NCBI GenBank assembly: GCA_014055525.1
Contig: WIAH01000025.1
Location: 1 to 40,274, forward strand
Direction: 5' to 3'
Length of the DNA stretch: 40,274 nucleotides
From: Nitrospira sp. CR1.3
GTDB taxonomy: Bacteria; Nitrospirota; Nitrospiria; Nitrospirales; Nitrospiraceae
Part shown: piece by piece, positions 1 through 8,117 of the stretch
How the letters are laid out: each line of letters opens with the position of its first letter
Numbering within the stretch: the first letter of the stretch is position 1
Translations under genes and position numbers: made by a program
The notes under the pieces: model-generated
Seen by the model: the letters and a program-made list of their open reading frames with translations, nothing else
The model's database searches: none
Told to the model about the DNA's origin: nothing

Positions 1-2
1 CG

Positions 3-116
3 ATTGCCTGGCTGACGAATTACCGCAGAATCCTTGTCCGCCACGATCACAACCTCAAGATGTACAAGGCTTTCGTCCATGTGGCCTGCATGCTCATTGC
101 ACTACGACAGTTTTGA
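3..116 (+). CDS. IS5-family transposase, C-terminal end (partial)
   Basis: The frame opening at base 3 ends at the TGA at 114-116 and encodes about 37 residues. It contains NYRRILVRHDHN and a closing LIALRQF, the usual C-terminus of IS5-type DDE transposases after the catalytic Glu. The rest of the gene lies outside the window. The transposase stop overlaps the apparent TTG start of the next gene, so the element's terminal inverted repeat must lie inside what reads as that gene's first codons, or is missing. The family call is from recognised sequence, not a search. Confidence 0.75.
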   Translation: MAWLTNYRRILVRHDHNLKMYKAFVHVACMLIALRQF

Positions 117-1789
117 AACCGCTTCTAGCCACCGGGCTGCTGGTCGCCCTTCACGCTGTCGTGGTGGCCGGAAATGAGCCGGTCGTCGCCGACGGACAGA
201 ATAGTGAGATGGTCCGGGTGCGGATCCCGCAGCGCGCCGGGGCGGCCCCGACTCTCGCGGACATGCGGCAATGGCGCGATTGGTTGATGCAGCGCGGAAT
301 CGTGGTGGACCGCTGTGGAATGGACCAGCAGGCCGGCGAACTGATCGTCGAATTGGAAGGCCAGGGTCAGCGACAGGCCCTCACCGACGCCGGCTTCACC
401 GTCGTGGAGCAATTCGAGCCCCATCCCTTGGATGGGCCGCTCCGCGTGCAATCACAGTACTATGACCCGGGCGAAATTGCCGCGCTGCTGGATAGCGTGA
501 ATGCGGCCTACCCCGAGATTACTCTGGTCTTCACGATCGGCACGACGCCGGAGGGGCGACCGATCCGGGCCATCGAAATCTCCAACCAGCCCGGCGTGAC
601 CGAGGATGAACCGGCCATTCAGTTCAACGGGCAGCATCACGCCCGAGAGGTGATCACCTCACACGTCGTCATGGACGTCATCAGCCAGCTTACTGAGAAC
701 TATGGCGTTGATTCAGAGATCACCGACTGGGTGAATAATTACAAGACCGTGTGCGTGCCGATGGTCAACCCGGACGGCGTGCAGCACGTGTTCAACGTCT
801 ACAACCTGTGGCGCAAGAATCGCAAGAACTACGGCGGTAGTTGCATCGGCGTGGACCTGAATCGCAATTATCCCTACCTGTGGGGGCCGGGGTGCGGGTC
901 CAGCGGGACGTGTACCACCGATATCTATCGCGGGCCATCGTCGATTTCCGAGTTGGAGAGCCAGGCCATGATGGCGTTGGCGGATAGTTACCACTTCGTC
1001 ATGGCGACTTCGTATCACTCCTACGGAAACTTCATCGACTACCCCTATGCGTGCAGCGATGGCTCTGCGTCCGGCCAGATGCCCGAGCACCCGGTCATCC
1101 ATGAAATGATGATCGCCATGGCCGGCGCCATTTCGTCGGTCGATGGCGTGACGTACACGGCGTACACGCCCGTGCCGTATGGCGGCGTAAACGGCGACGA
1201 CACGAGTTGGTATTACGCCCATCGCGGCACGTACGCGTTCATCGTGGAAGTGGGCAGCAGCTTCGAGCCGGCGTTCAGCACGGTGCCCGGCCACATCACT
1301 CGCAACCGCGCCGGGTGGAAGTATCTCTACCAGCGGCTGGGGCAGGCACGCATTGATGTTTACGCCGCCAGCGGGTGCGTTCCCATTGAGGCAGAGATCA
1401 CGCTTAAGAATTACGTATACGACACCGGCGAATGGCCTCGTACTACCTTCCTTCCTTATGGACGCTGGACGTATGTGGTGCCCGCCAACGGTACGTACAC
1501 GGTGCGCGTGTCCAAGCCGGGTTACGTGACACAGGATGTGCCGGTTGCCGTCGGTAATTCCCCTGTTTCCCTCCACATCGAACTGCAGCCCGCCAACCCG
1601 CCTCCACTGATGCTCGGAGACATGAACCTGGACGGCCTCGTGGACGGTCTGGATGTGCAGATGTTCTCCGACGAATTGGTAGCGGGCACAACGGCGGACC
1701 CGGCGGTCGTCGTTCGAGGTGATTTTGTCCCCGATTGCGCGTTGGATGACCAGGATGTGCCCTTGTTCGTTGAGACGTTGCTTAATTGA
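113..1789 (+). CDS. Secreted zinc carboxypeptidase (peptidase M14) with dockerin-like tail
   Basis: A 558-residue M14-family metallocarboxypeptidase that would cleave C-terminal residues from extracellular peptides. Zinc ligands are visible as H176-A-R-E179 in QHHARE and H302 in SYHSYG. The catalytic Glu is E379 in IVEVGSS, and NPDGV and LNRNYP are family motifs. Residues 1-20 form a short hydrophobic signal-like segment. A carboxypeptidase-regulatory-like beta domain lies at about 420-495. From about 502 a dockerin-like calcium loop begins (GDMNLDGLVDGLD), with a second degenerate loop near the end. The only start is TTG at 113, overlapping the transposase stop, and the frame stays open upstream, so the original 5' end may have been altered by the insertion. 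Function is confident; the start is not. Confidence 0.88.
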   Translation: MKPLLATGLLVALHAVVVAGNEPVVADGQNSEMVRVRIPQRAGAAPTLADMRQWRDWLMQRGIVVDRCGMDQQAGELIVELEGQGQRQALTDAGFTVVEQFEPHPLDGPLRVQSQYYDPGEIAALLDSVNAAYPEITLVFTIGTTPEGRPIRAIEISNQPGVTEDEPAIQFNGQHHAREVITSHVVMDVISQLTENYGVDSEITDWVNNYKTVCVPMVNPDGVQHVFNVYNLWRKNRKNYGGSCIGVDLNRNYPYLWGPGCGSSGTCTTDIYRGPSSISELESQAMMALADSYHFVMATSYHSYGNFIDYPYACSDGSASGQMPEHPVIHEMMIAMAGAISSVDGVTYTAYTPVPYGGVNGDDTSWYYAHRGTYAFIVEVGSSFEPAFSTVPGHITRNRAGWKYLYQRLGQARIDVYAASGCVPIEAEITLKNYVYDTGEWPRTTFLPYGRWTYVVPANGTYTVRVSKPGYVTQDVPVAVGNSPVSLHIELQPANPPPLMLGDMNLDGLVDGLDVQMFSDELVAGTTADPAVVVRGDFVPDCALDDQDVPLFVETLLN

Positions 1790-1797
1790 AGGCGTAC

Positions 1798-2060
1798 AAC
1801 CCGCCATCGGCCTTTTTTCGGCGCCATCGCCTCGAACTTCGCCTTCAACTCGGGATGGCAGGCAATGCACTGCGACTCCGGCACGCCATGCCCCGGACAC
1901 CAATCGACGATTTCCGCCTTCTTGATCGAGGGCTCTTTCGGTATTTCAGGCACTGGCGCTTGCGTCTTCATCGGAGGAGTCGCTGGTTGCGGCTCGCTCT
2001 TGCGGTCGCAGCCGCCGAACAGCAATAACGCGCTGTCCGGGGTGCCCCCGTTATCAGGGT
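1798..2060 (-). pseudogene. Truncated RND efflux adaptor (CusB-like) lipoprotein remnant
   Basis: On the minus strand the frame reads a lipobox-like LLLFGGC, a Pro/Lys-rich linker and then DWCPGHGVPESQCIACHPEL. The last pattern is the Cys-rich module found near the N-terminus of many planctomycete RND periplasmic adaptors. Similarity ends at about 1800-1825, abutting the 3' end of the carboxypeptidase gene. Only the N-terminal module of a protein normally over 400 residues remains. No clear start codon or ribosome binding site precedes the lipobox. The frame stays open into the peptidase gene but becomes nonsense there. I read it as a remnant left by rearrangement or IS activity. Confidence 0.55.
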
Positions 2061-2341
2061 TATTCCATGACTCGGGGGTAGAAGGGGTACGAACGAAGGA
2101 CGTCAATGGCGGCAAGGCGGACGACGCTCGTTTGATGCCGTCTAAGCAAACAACCTTCTTCGCTGGTCTTGGGCGCCGTGCAGATCAAATGATCAGCATT
2201 ATCGTCGGCGGCGTCCTGACCGCATGCCGGAGATGTAACAAAAGCAGACGGAGTGGCTTGGAATCGCCGGTGGTTTGTCTGTACAGCCCGTCGGCCTAAT
2301 ACGACTTCGGCGGTGTTTACGGAAACACGTGAAGAAACAAG
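2061..2341. other. Intergenic stretch without a recognisable gene
   Basis: About 280 bases between the adaptor remnant and the phosphatase stop codon. Short plus-strand frames cross it but show no family motifs or convincing ribosome binding site. I see no repeat or strong hairpin. It probably continues the decayed region left of the phosphatase. Confidence 0.5.
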
Positions 2342-3826
2342 TCACTTATGTTGTTTGGCTAGGCAGATCAATGTCGCATCGTCTGCGAGCTTGGTTGCTT
2401 GTCCGAATAGGCGGACATGTTCAATTACATGATGGACTTGATCAGGCGGGGAAAAAGAAATGGTACCGCGCAGCAAGTCTTTTAAGCGATCCCGACCAAA
2501 GAGTCTGCCTTCCTTGTCAAAGACCTCATGCAATCCGTCCGTATAGATGAAAAGCCGATCGTGACAAGCGATTCTCTCTTGCGAAGACACGTAAGAAACT
2601 GAAGGCAAGACACCGAGAGGCAGGCCGCCGATTTCGAGTTCCTGCAAGGTTCCATCCGCGCGGACCAGAACGGCGGGATCGTGACCAGCTCTAGCATAAG
2701 CGACCAGATCGCCTCCAGGAGCGATTCGAAGAAGGAAGCACGTCGCGAAGTCTTCAAGGCGAGTGACCGTGTGCAATCGAGCGTTCATTTCGGCGAGGAC
2801 CGTGGCCGGATCCTGAGCCCGTTCAGCCTCGTACCTGAAGACAGTTCGCAAGAGTGCCGTATAGAGTGCTGCGGGAACGCCGTGTCCGGACACGTCCAAC
2901 ATAGCGACCAAGACTGATCCATCCTGCTGACGAACGAGATCAAAGAAGTCGCCTCCGACATTATCCGCGGGGAGAAATTGAGCCGCGCATTGGAATCCGT
3001 TGAATTCATCCGCCAACACCGGCAACAAGCTCTCTTGAATCTCCTTGGCGCGCAACATTTCGGCCAGCCGGGCCCGTTCGACACGTTCCAGCGACTCTGC
3101 CATTCTGTTGACGCCGGCTGCAAACAACCCGAGATCTGTGCTGCCCATGCTTTTCGCACGAACAGCGAAGCCACGCTCGCCAATCTCCCCGACGACATCC
3201 AACAAGTGGGAGAGCGGCCGACGTACCCAAACCAGCAGGCCAATACTGGTGACAACGAAAATCACTAGGCTTAGAACGAGCACACTGATGGCGCGACCAA
3301 CCGCTTCCTCTCGAATCATCTTCCGAACCGGATCGGTTGACTGCGCGACAGCAATCGTGAGTCGTCCACTGGTGGGAGCGAATGCCATGACGAATCGCTC
3401 CGCGCCTGAAGTGAATTGCTGAGTATCATTGCGTACCGCCCTTACCATTTCCGCTTCGAGCGCCGCCTCCGCTCGTGCATGGGCTCTGAAGAGGATCTGG
3501 CCATGCTCATCCAGTGCGACGATGTGATGTCCAGGTGAGACCGCCACGCTCATCTGATGGCAGAATTCGTCAAGAAAACTTCGGAAGACCTCTGGATCCG
3601 GCATCCTTGCGCGAGCGACCGCGATAATCTTCGCTTCTTCCGTCAGCCGCTCCGCTTCAGCCGCAAGAAGCCCGGCACGTTCCTGACGGTAGCCGAGTAA
3701 GGCCGCTATGCCGAGAACCAACAGCACCGCAAGATTCACAAGAACCCCGACGCGGAAAGCCAGGGTATCCCAGAACCTCGGGACCGGGCGAACCGGCGCG
3801 GGGGCGCCTGCGATTTGAGGAGGCAT
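2342..3826 (-). CDS. Membrane-bound PP2C/SpoIIE-type serine phosphatase with HAMP domain (RsbU-like)
   Basis: A 494-residue sensor phosphatase. Two transmembrane helices (about 25-46 and 179-201) flank an extracytoplasmic sensing region, followed by a HAMP linker (about 202-255) and a PP2C-like catalytic domain. Metal-binding and catalytic motifs are present: GGD293FFD296, LD311VSGHG, YTDG and a closing AD482D483ATL. Such proteins dephosphorylate anti-sigma-factor antagonists, or act in other partner-switching pathways, in response to an external signal. No RsbV/RsbW-type partner is visible in the window. It is divergent from the degenerate receiver gene at 4048, with about 220 bases between them. 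The ligand is unknown. Confidence 0.85.
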   Translation of the reverse strand: MPPQIAGAPAPVRPVPRFWDTLAFRVGVLVNLAVLLVLGIAALLGYRQERAGLLAAEAERLTEEAKIIAVARARMPDPEVFRSFLDEFCHQMSVAVSPGHHIVALDEHGQILFRAHARAEAALEAEMVRAVRNDTQQFTSGAERFVMAFAPTSGRLTIAVAQSTDPVRKMIREEAVGRAISVLVLSLVIFVVTSIGLLVWVRRPLSHLLDVVGEIGERGFAVRAKSMGSTDLGLFAAGVNRMAESLERVERARLAEMLRAKEIQESLLPVLADEFNGFQCAAQFLPADNVGGDFFDLVRQQDGSVLVAMLDVSGHGVPAALYTALLRTVFRYEAERAQDPATVLAEMNARLHTVTRLEDFATCFLLRIAPGGDLVAYARAGHDPAVLVRADGTLQELEIGGLPLGVLPSVSYVSSQERIACHDRLFIYTDGLHEVFDKEGRLFGRDRLKDLLRGTISFSPPDQVHHVIEHVRLFGQATKLADDATLICLAKQHK

Positions 3827-4047
3827 GCGTTACCTTTTCACCAATCTGTCACCATATGGGGGTTGGTCGTTACCACGCAATCGTGCCGTGTTAATTCGAT
3901 GCGGCCGAGTCAGCGTTTCTTCCCAGTTGATGCCTCCGTCTACAGGAACGTAGCTTCCACTCGAATACGTAAGTTGTCGGAAGAAAGGAGGTTGCTTTCG
4001 CATCCAATTCATAAAACGGATACCGCACAACATACGGAGGTCAAGCG

Positions 4048-4485
4048 ATGAACACAGTACTTTTGCTCTATCATTGCCGGCGGCTTCGCCACGAACTTTG
4101 CACGATCCTGGCGGGCAAATACAGGGTTGTCGCGGCTCACGGCGCTGTTACTGCAGAACGGTTGCTTCGAAGCCGCAAGCCCGACTTGATACTCATGGAC
4201 TACGGTGGAAACAATGGAAGTGCAACCGCCGTCCTGGCACGGCTGCGATTTTACCATCGGCAAACGCCCGTAATCGCGCTGTCTCGTTTTGAAGCTCCCC
4301 GTAGTGCCCGGATGGCTCGCAAGCTCGGCGCACGAGAAGTCGTGCATTGGCCGGGGCCGGTGAAGCGGCTGTTGGTTGCGATCGCCAGGACGGCAGGGTT
4401 GGAGTCCGATGTCGCCGAGAGGCCCTTTCAAACAGCCGAAATGGGGGTCCGCTGTGGGGAAAAGGGTTCGCGTGGGCAGGCTTAA
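4048..4485 (+). CDS. Degenerate response-regulator receiver-like protein
   Basis: A 145-residue stand-alone CheY-like fold. The phosphoacceptor position survives as D51 in LILMDYGG, and the alternating strand-helix pattern of a receiver is clear. The paired acidic residues that normally follow strand 1 are replaced by LYHCRR, and the conserved Lys before the beta5-alpha5 Pro is a Trp (VVHWPG). Mg2+-dependent phosphorylation is therefore doubtful and it may act as a pseudo-receiver. There is no output domain, and the last 25 residues look disordered. GGAGG at 4037-4041 supports the ATG at 4048. It faces away from the SpoIIE-type phosphatase, a possible functional partner. Confidence 0.7.
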   Translation: MNTVLLLYHCRRLRHELCTILAGKYRVVAAHGAVTAERLLRSRKPDLILMDYGGNNGSATAVLARLRFYHRQTPVIALSRFEAPRSARMARKLGAREVVHWPGPVKRLLVAIARTAGLESDVAERPFQTAEMGVRCGEKGSRGQA

Positions 4486-4681
4486 GGAAAACCGCGATTC
4501 CGGCGGGAAGAAGCTCGCCCGATCAGGCATCTAACCAACGAGCGGTACGACAACGGCTCCGGCAAATCGATTGTCCGGGGGTGCGAGTTGTAGTAAGTCT
4601 GCGGGGAACCGTATGCTCGATGAACTCGGGACGATGAGCGGTACGATTCAGGCCCCCAGTTGGTCTTAGGAGTGAAAAACG
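4486..4681. other. Intergenic region with an 11-bp direct repeat
   Basis: A gap between the receiver-like gene and the DsrE-like gene. GAGCGGTACGA occurs at 4540-4550 and again at 4636-4646, 96 bp apart in the same orientation. This could be chance or paired regulator sites. AGGAG at 4669-4673 serves the next gene. Confidence 0.3.
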
Positions 4682-5155
4682 ATGAGACGCGTTGTGTTCC
4701 AGTGGCGGCCTGCCCTCGTAGTATTGGCGCTTGTCATCACGGTTGTCACGTTCTTTGCTGCACAAGCCCAGCAACCAATCGCCTCGACGCAAAACGCGCA
4801 GCGCATTCTCATTCACATGAAGGAGTACATTTCAGAGATTCATGCGGCTCAGATGGGTCTGGAACTCGCCGACCGGCTTCAGCGCAGCGGGGCAAAGGTT
4901 ACGCTGTGGTTGGAACTCCGGGCCGTTCGCATTGCGGACAATCGGATCATAAGAGTAGCCACGCCGCCCGGGGCCCGACCATTCTCTGCGGTATTCAAGT
5001 CGCTGGTTGATCACGGCGTCCGGGTGCTGGTGTGCCATCATTGTGCCGACCTGGAGGAAATCGGACAGGAACAGCTTCGCGAGGGCGCGAAGCTCGTCGG
5101 CGTTGACGACGTGGCTCAAGCGATTATCGAGGCAGACAAAATCCTCGATTATTAG
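4682..5155 (+). CDS. Secreted DsrE-family protein
   Basis: A 157-residue protein with a signal sequence or N-terminal membrane anchor at about 9-30 (ALVVLALVITVVTFFAAQAQ), then a DsrE/DsrF-like alpha/beta domain. The conserved C-terminal half contains VLVC118HHC121, a short Cys/His cluster where DsrE-type sulfur carriers place their active cysteine. Cytoplasmic relatives move sulfane sulfur; exported relatives are common near metal genes but poorly understood. The CHHC cluster could bind thiol or metal. TTAGGAGTG before the ATG at 4682 supports the start. The last 27 bases recur, slightly changed, at 6625-6651. Confidence 0.75.
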   Translation: MRRVVFQWRPALVVLALVITVVTFFAAQAQQPIASTQNAQRILIHMKEYISEIHAAQMGLELADRLQRSGAKVTLWLELRAVRIADNRIIRVATPPGARPFSAVFKSLVDHGVRVLVCHHCADLEEIGQEQLREGAKLVGVDDVAQAIIEADKILDY

Positions 5156-5221
5156 GAAACCATAGGAGCGACATGAGGGTCGTCGCGGCGGGTAAGCGTT
5201 GAGTTTCAACAAGGTGCAAAC

Positions 5222-5488
5222 ATGGTTGTCCAATCCTGCCGACCTGTATGGCGAATCCTAGTCCTCGTCGCAATCGTATTTGTTACAAGCTGTGCATGTA
5301 TGTGCGGCGGCGATCTTGTCGAGCGTCTCGCGCAATCCCGCTCTAACCAGCACCAGCACGAGATGGGAGGGGGCATGTGCGGCGGGATGATGAAACATGG
5401 TGACATGAACGGTACAGCAAGCAGTCAACCCGCGCAGACCAACACGGGAAAAATCGGGGACGCTAAAAACAGTCATGATCTGCATTGA
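5222..5488 (+). CDS. Small His/Met-rich lipoprotein
   Basis: An 88-residue protein with a hydrophobic N-terminus (WRILVLVAIVFVTSCAC) ending in a likely lipobox cysteine. A region rich in potential metal ligands follows: HQHEMGGGMCGGMMKHGDM. I recognise no named family. Size, export signal and His/Met/Cys content fit an envelope metal-binding lipoprotein in the same run as the DsrE-like and YHS genes. A weak AAGGTG lies upstream of the ATG. A real gene is likely but not certain, and the metal role is inferred from composition. Confidence 0.55.
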   Translation: MVVQSCRPVWRILVLVAIVFVTSCACMCGGDLVERLAQSRSNQHQHEMGGGMCGGMMKHGDMNGTASSQPAQTNTGKIGDAKNSHDLH

Positions 5489-5550
5489 TGTTCGCCTCCG
5501 GACGACAGTGATATGAGAGCGCGCCCGAATTGGAAAGCGAGTGTAATCCA

Positions 5551-5862
5551 ATGGCGAAGACGCAGCGTAAAGTCCAAGCCGACGGCATTCTCCTCCAGTG
5601 CCGGGCTCCCGAAGCCAGGCAGGTCTTCCTGGCTGGCACGTTCAACAACTGGGATTCGAGGGCGAATCCTATGGAGCCCGCCGGTGACGGGGTGTGGTCG
5701 CTGAGGCTCGCCCTGCCCCCAGGGCGTCACGAGTACAAATTCCTCATCGATGGGGAGTGGTGTTGTACGCCGGGCGACGATCAATCAGTGTGCAATTGTG
5801 TGCCGAACGCATTTGGCACGATGAATCTTATCATCGAGATTCCGGAGGTTCGGTCGCTATGA
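5551..5862 (+). CDS. CBM48/AMPK-beta-like glycogen-binding domain protein
   Basis: A 103-residue stand-alone carbohydrate-binding module. VFLAGTFNNWD, GDGVWSLRLALPPGRHEYKF and LIDGEW are the hallmark strands of the isoamylase N-terminal/AMPK glycogen-binding family. There is no signal peptide, so it is probably cytoplasmic. Proteins of this size often bind polysaccharide or scaffold a partner. The frame opens earlier at a TTG (5530), but the ATG at 5551 begins a better N-terminus. It overlaps the next gene by four bases (ATGA), which suggests translational coupling. Confidence 0.75.
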   Translation: MAKTQRKVQADGILLQCRAPEARQVFLAGTFNNWDSRANPMEPAGDGVWSLRLALPPGRHEYKFLIDGEWCCTPGDDQSVCNCVPNAFGTMNLIIEIPEVRSL

Positions 5863-6335
5863 GAGCAACGAAAGTTTCGGAAGATGGACCGGCTCGTAGC
5901 ACGTTGCTTTCTCATCCGCACAATTCGGCGAACGAGCCCGCACTCATGTTGTTCTCGACATGGAGTCACGCATCCGCAATGGCGTCAAAGAGTGGGCGTC
6001 TAATAAACCCTATGGATGAGACGAGGATGGCTGATTACGAATACACCCGCTTGCATCGCGAAATGTGGCCATTACTTGTCCGGCACACGGATGCCGAGTG
6101 TTTGAACCCAGCCGACATGGATTCATGGAGCCGCCTTTGGGGAACGCTCGGATTGGATTTCTTCCGGCTATTTTTCCACGGCGACGATTGCATTCGCAAC
6201 GACATGATGCGGCGTGCAATGTCGAATGGTTCCTGGCGGGGCGAGGTGGTTGCAAAGCGATTGTCAAGTTGGGCGGAGGAACTTCGCGAACGCGGGCCGC
6301 GCCAGGGCAGCATACGGTTGAATGCATCCGCCTGA
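5859..6335 (+). CDS. Hypothetical protein
   Basis: A 158-residue protein of no family I recognise. Its ATG at 5859 overlaps the stop of the CBM48-like gene. The first 50 residues look disordered. The rest is probably helical and rich in aromatic residues (LHREMWPLLVRH, WSRLWGTLGLDFFRLFF), with a basic Arg-rich end. No signal peptide is evident. An internal ATG at 6027 (MADYEY) would keep the structured part. The overlap with its neighbour is the main evidence that it is expressed. Confidence 0.5.
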   Translation: MRATKVSEDGPARSTLLSHPHNSANEPALMLFSTWSHASAMASKSGRLINPMDETRMADYEYTRLHREMWPLLVRHTDAECLNPADMDSWSRLWGTLGLDFFRLFFHGDDCIRNDMMRRAMSNGSWRGEVVAKRLSSWAEELRERGPRQGSIRLNASA

Positions 6336-6383
6336 GCGGCGGTCTTTTGCGGGTTCCTCAGCCGGCTGAGACGAGATGTGCCC

Positions 6384-6626
6384 ATGCTGGACATCCACGT
6401 TGCCAAAGATCGGGCTGTGCACCTTGCGGTTCTTAGCGGCCATATGCCGAGTTTCGACCTGATCCACGCAAGACAGCGAGCGGAGGGATTTGACGCCTGC
6501 TTTGGGCGCAGCGTCGAAGACTGTCGGCAGGTGCATTGTCGATGGTATCAGGAGTGCATGGCGCTGGTCAGGTTCGACGCACGGCGGGAACTATCGGCGG
6601 ATGATCGTGGCGAGCGCGGTCGCTGA
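6384..6626 (+). CDS. Hypothetical small protein with a Cys4 knuckle
   Basis: An 80-residue frame from the ATG at 6384 (a GTG lies two codons upstream). It contains ACFGRSVEDCRQVHCRWYQEC, that is C-F-G then C-x4-C-x5-C. This resembles the CFG-type four-cysteine knuckle in many small uncharacterised proteins and would bind zinc or an iron-sulfur cluster. Its last dozen codons run into sequence derived from the end of a DsrE-like gene, so the natural C-terminus may be lost. Expression is uncertain. Confidence 0.4.
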   Translation: MLDIHVAKDRAVHLAVLSGHMPSFDLIHARQRAEGFDACFGRSVEDCRQVHCRWYQECMALVRFDARRELSADDRGERGR

Positions 6627-6651
6627 GGCAGACAGAATCTTGGATTATTAG
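6585..6651 (+). pseudogene. Frameshifted 3'-end remnant of a second DsrE-like gene
   Basis: Bases 6625-6651 encode EADRILDY-stop. They match 24 of 27 bases of the DsrE-like gene's end at 5129-5155 (EADKILDY-stop). Upstream the likeness continues as ADD then VASAVA against VDD then VAQAII, but the two parts are in different frames, separated by one extra base near 6608. This is the tail of a diverged second copy, left by duplication or recombination. The following gene at 6659 starts eight bases later. Confidence 0.55.
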
Positions 6652-6658
6652 AGAGGTT

Positions 6659-7384
6659 ATGAGGCAGCACCTGATTGATCGCGGTTTCGAGGACCACGAC
6701 TTTGATGGGATTACTGAAATGAGCGACCTAGACCCGCTTGAAGCCCGCCTGGACGCAATGCTGCGCACGACCGAGGAGCAACGTGTCCAATGGCAACAGC
6801 ATGCCCACGAACGCATGCGGGAAAACGAAGAGAAGGCTGGCCGTTTCAATAAGGCGGCCGTCCTGTTGATGACGACGGTGATCCGCCCTCGCATGGAACT
6901 CGTGGTGCGTAAGTTCAAGAACGCGTCGTTAGTGGTCGCGGATGCGGCGGCGGCTTATCGATGCGCCTGCACTTTCGATCACACAACGCAATTCCCGGCG
7001 TCAACCAGGTTGGAATTCTCCGTCGGGCCGGATGATCGTTTGGAGCAGCTGATTATTTCATACCATCTGGAAATTTTGCCCGTTTTCATCTCCTTCAAGG
7101 GCACGGATCAGATTGCCTTTCCGCTAAGCGCGGTGGAAGAGAAGCTGGCAGCGGCGTGGGTTGACGACTGCCTCGCCGATTTCACCGCCGCGTACCTGCA
7201 ACTTGAGACGGCGCACGCTTATCAACAAGAAAACATGGTAACGGATCCGGTCTGCGGCATGCCCGTGAACAGAAACTGGGCTGCCGCGCAGATGGAGTAC
7301 GGCGGACGGACCTACTACTTTTGCATCGAGGATTGCCATACACAGTTCGCAGCAGAACCCGAGCGCTATGCGACCAAGCGATGA
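6659..7384 (+). CDS. YHS-domain protein with an unknown N-terminal domain
   Basis: A 241-residue protein with no signal peptide. The N-terminal 190 residues form an unrecognised alpha/beta domain with an early helical, charged stretch (EEQRVQWQQHAHERMRENEEKA). The C-terminus is a YHS domain: DPVCGMPVN, then YGGRTYYFCIEDCHTQF. YHS domains are small treble-clef-like Cys modules that bind copper or other soft metals and occur fused to metal ATPases and chaperones. It is probably cytoplasmic and could link intracellular metal to the efflux genes downstream. A GAGAGG sits just before the ATG; a second ATG in frame at 6719 is possible. Confidence 0.75.
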   Translation: MRQHLIDRGFEDHDFDGITEMSDLDPLEARLDAMLRTTEEQRVQWQQHAHERMRENEEKAGRFNKAAVLLMTTVIRPRMELVVRKFKNASLVVADAAAAYRCACTFDHTTQFPASTRLEFSVGPDDRLEQLIISYHLEILPVFISFKGTDQIAFPLSAVEEKLAAAWVDDCLADFTAAYLQLETAHAYQQENMVTDPVCGMPVNRNWAAAQMEYGGRTYYFCIEDCHTQFAAEPERYATKR

Positions 7385-7451
7385 TGACGCCAAGCCTTTG
7401 GCTTGCAAAGGAATCGCGACCGGAATTGGAGGCCGGCAAGAGAGCAGCTCA

Positions 7452-7814
7452 ATGGGCGGACAAAGCAGAAGACGGCATTCCGACCGACATCGGGATGTGA
7501 TACAATTTCCGAGGAGTTGGAGCGGGCGCATCCTCTTGTGCCTCGTAGCGACAGCCGTCGTCACATTTCTGATATTCACCTGGCCGAAGAGCGAAATCGA
7601 TACTGCCCCACTGCCGCTGAGCACGCCTGGGCAGATCCTCTGCCCCGTCGGCGGAATGGCCGTGAAGACCGATCTAAGCGTCGAAACGGCCGAAGGTCCT
7701 GTATTTTTTTGTTGTCCGCATTGTATTGAGAAGTTCAAGGCCGATCCATCCAAGTATGAAGCGGCGACACGCGCGCAAGGCCGAGCGCGAACAAGCGCCA
7801 GCCAGCCCCTGTAG
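7452..7814 (+). CDS. Membrane-anchored TRASH/YHS-like metal-binding protein
   Basis: A 120-residue protein from the ATG at 7452. An Arg-rich N-terminus and one transmembrane helix (LLCLVATAVVTFLIFTW) are followed by a single TRASH/YHS-like module, with ILCPVGGM and then VFFCCPHCIEKFKADPSKY. The module matches each of the three in the gene at 8118. An earlier ATG at 7368 overlaps the previous gene but would add residues that do not look coding. Orientation with the Cys module outside is inferred from charge. Likely role: binding Cu/Ag at the membrane surface. Confidence 0.7.
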   Translation: MGGQSRRRHSDRHRDVIQFPRSWSGRILLCLVATAVVTFLIFTWPKSEIDTAPLPLSTPGQILCPVGGMAVKTDLSVETAEGPVFFCCPHCIEKFKADPSKYEAATRAQGRARTSASQPL

Positions 7815-8117
7815 AGCGTACGCCAAAACGGGGCACACGGGGTCCAGGGCTGGCGCAGCCTGAACCCGCCGCAGGAGAACACAATGGCCGCAATCGTCGG
7901 AAAACCGACCCAATAGACGTTTTCTGCCACGGCCTTTGGAAGAAATCGCCCGCTCCGTGCATCCAACCAATGGACGCCGGTTGAAGCAGCAGATGGTGTC
8001 GCACGGGAGTCATCGGGCATGACGGTACGATAGCGGTTGTCCAGAGGATGACGTGTCCGCGGTGAAAGAGACCAACGTTCGCGTAGAACGGGAATCAAAT
8101 GACAAGGAGAATCACTC
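7815..8117. other. 303-base gap with no supported gene
   Basis: No plus-strand gene is visible. A minus-strand frame stays open across the gap and both flanking genes. Within the gap it reads plausible protein-like sequence (VHWLDARSGRFLPKAVAENVYW) that I cannot assign to a family. It lacks a convincing start, so I do not call a gene. AAGGAG at 8102-8107 serves the gene at 8118. Confidence 0.4.

Noticed and set aside
713..1903. A 396-residue minus-strand ORF over the carboxypeptidase
   Set aside because: Antisense shadow of a gene with clear catalytic residues.
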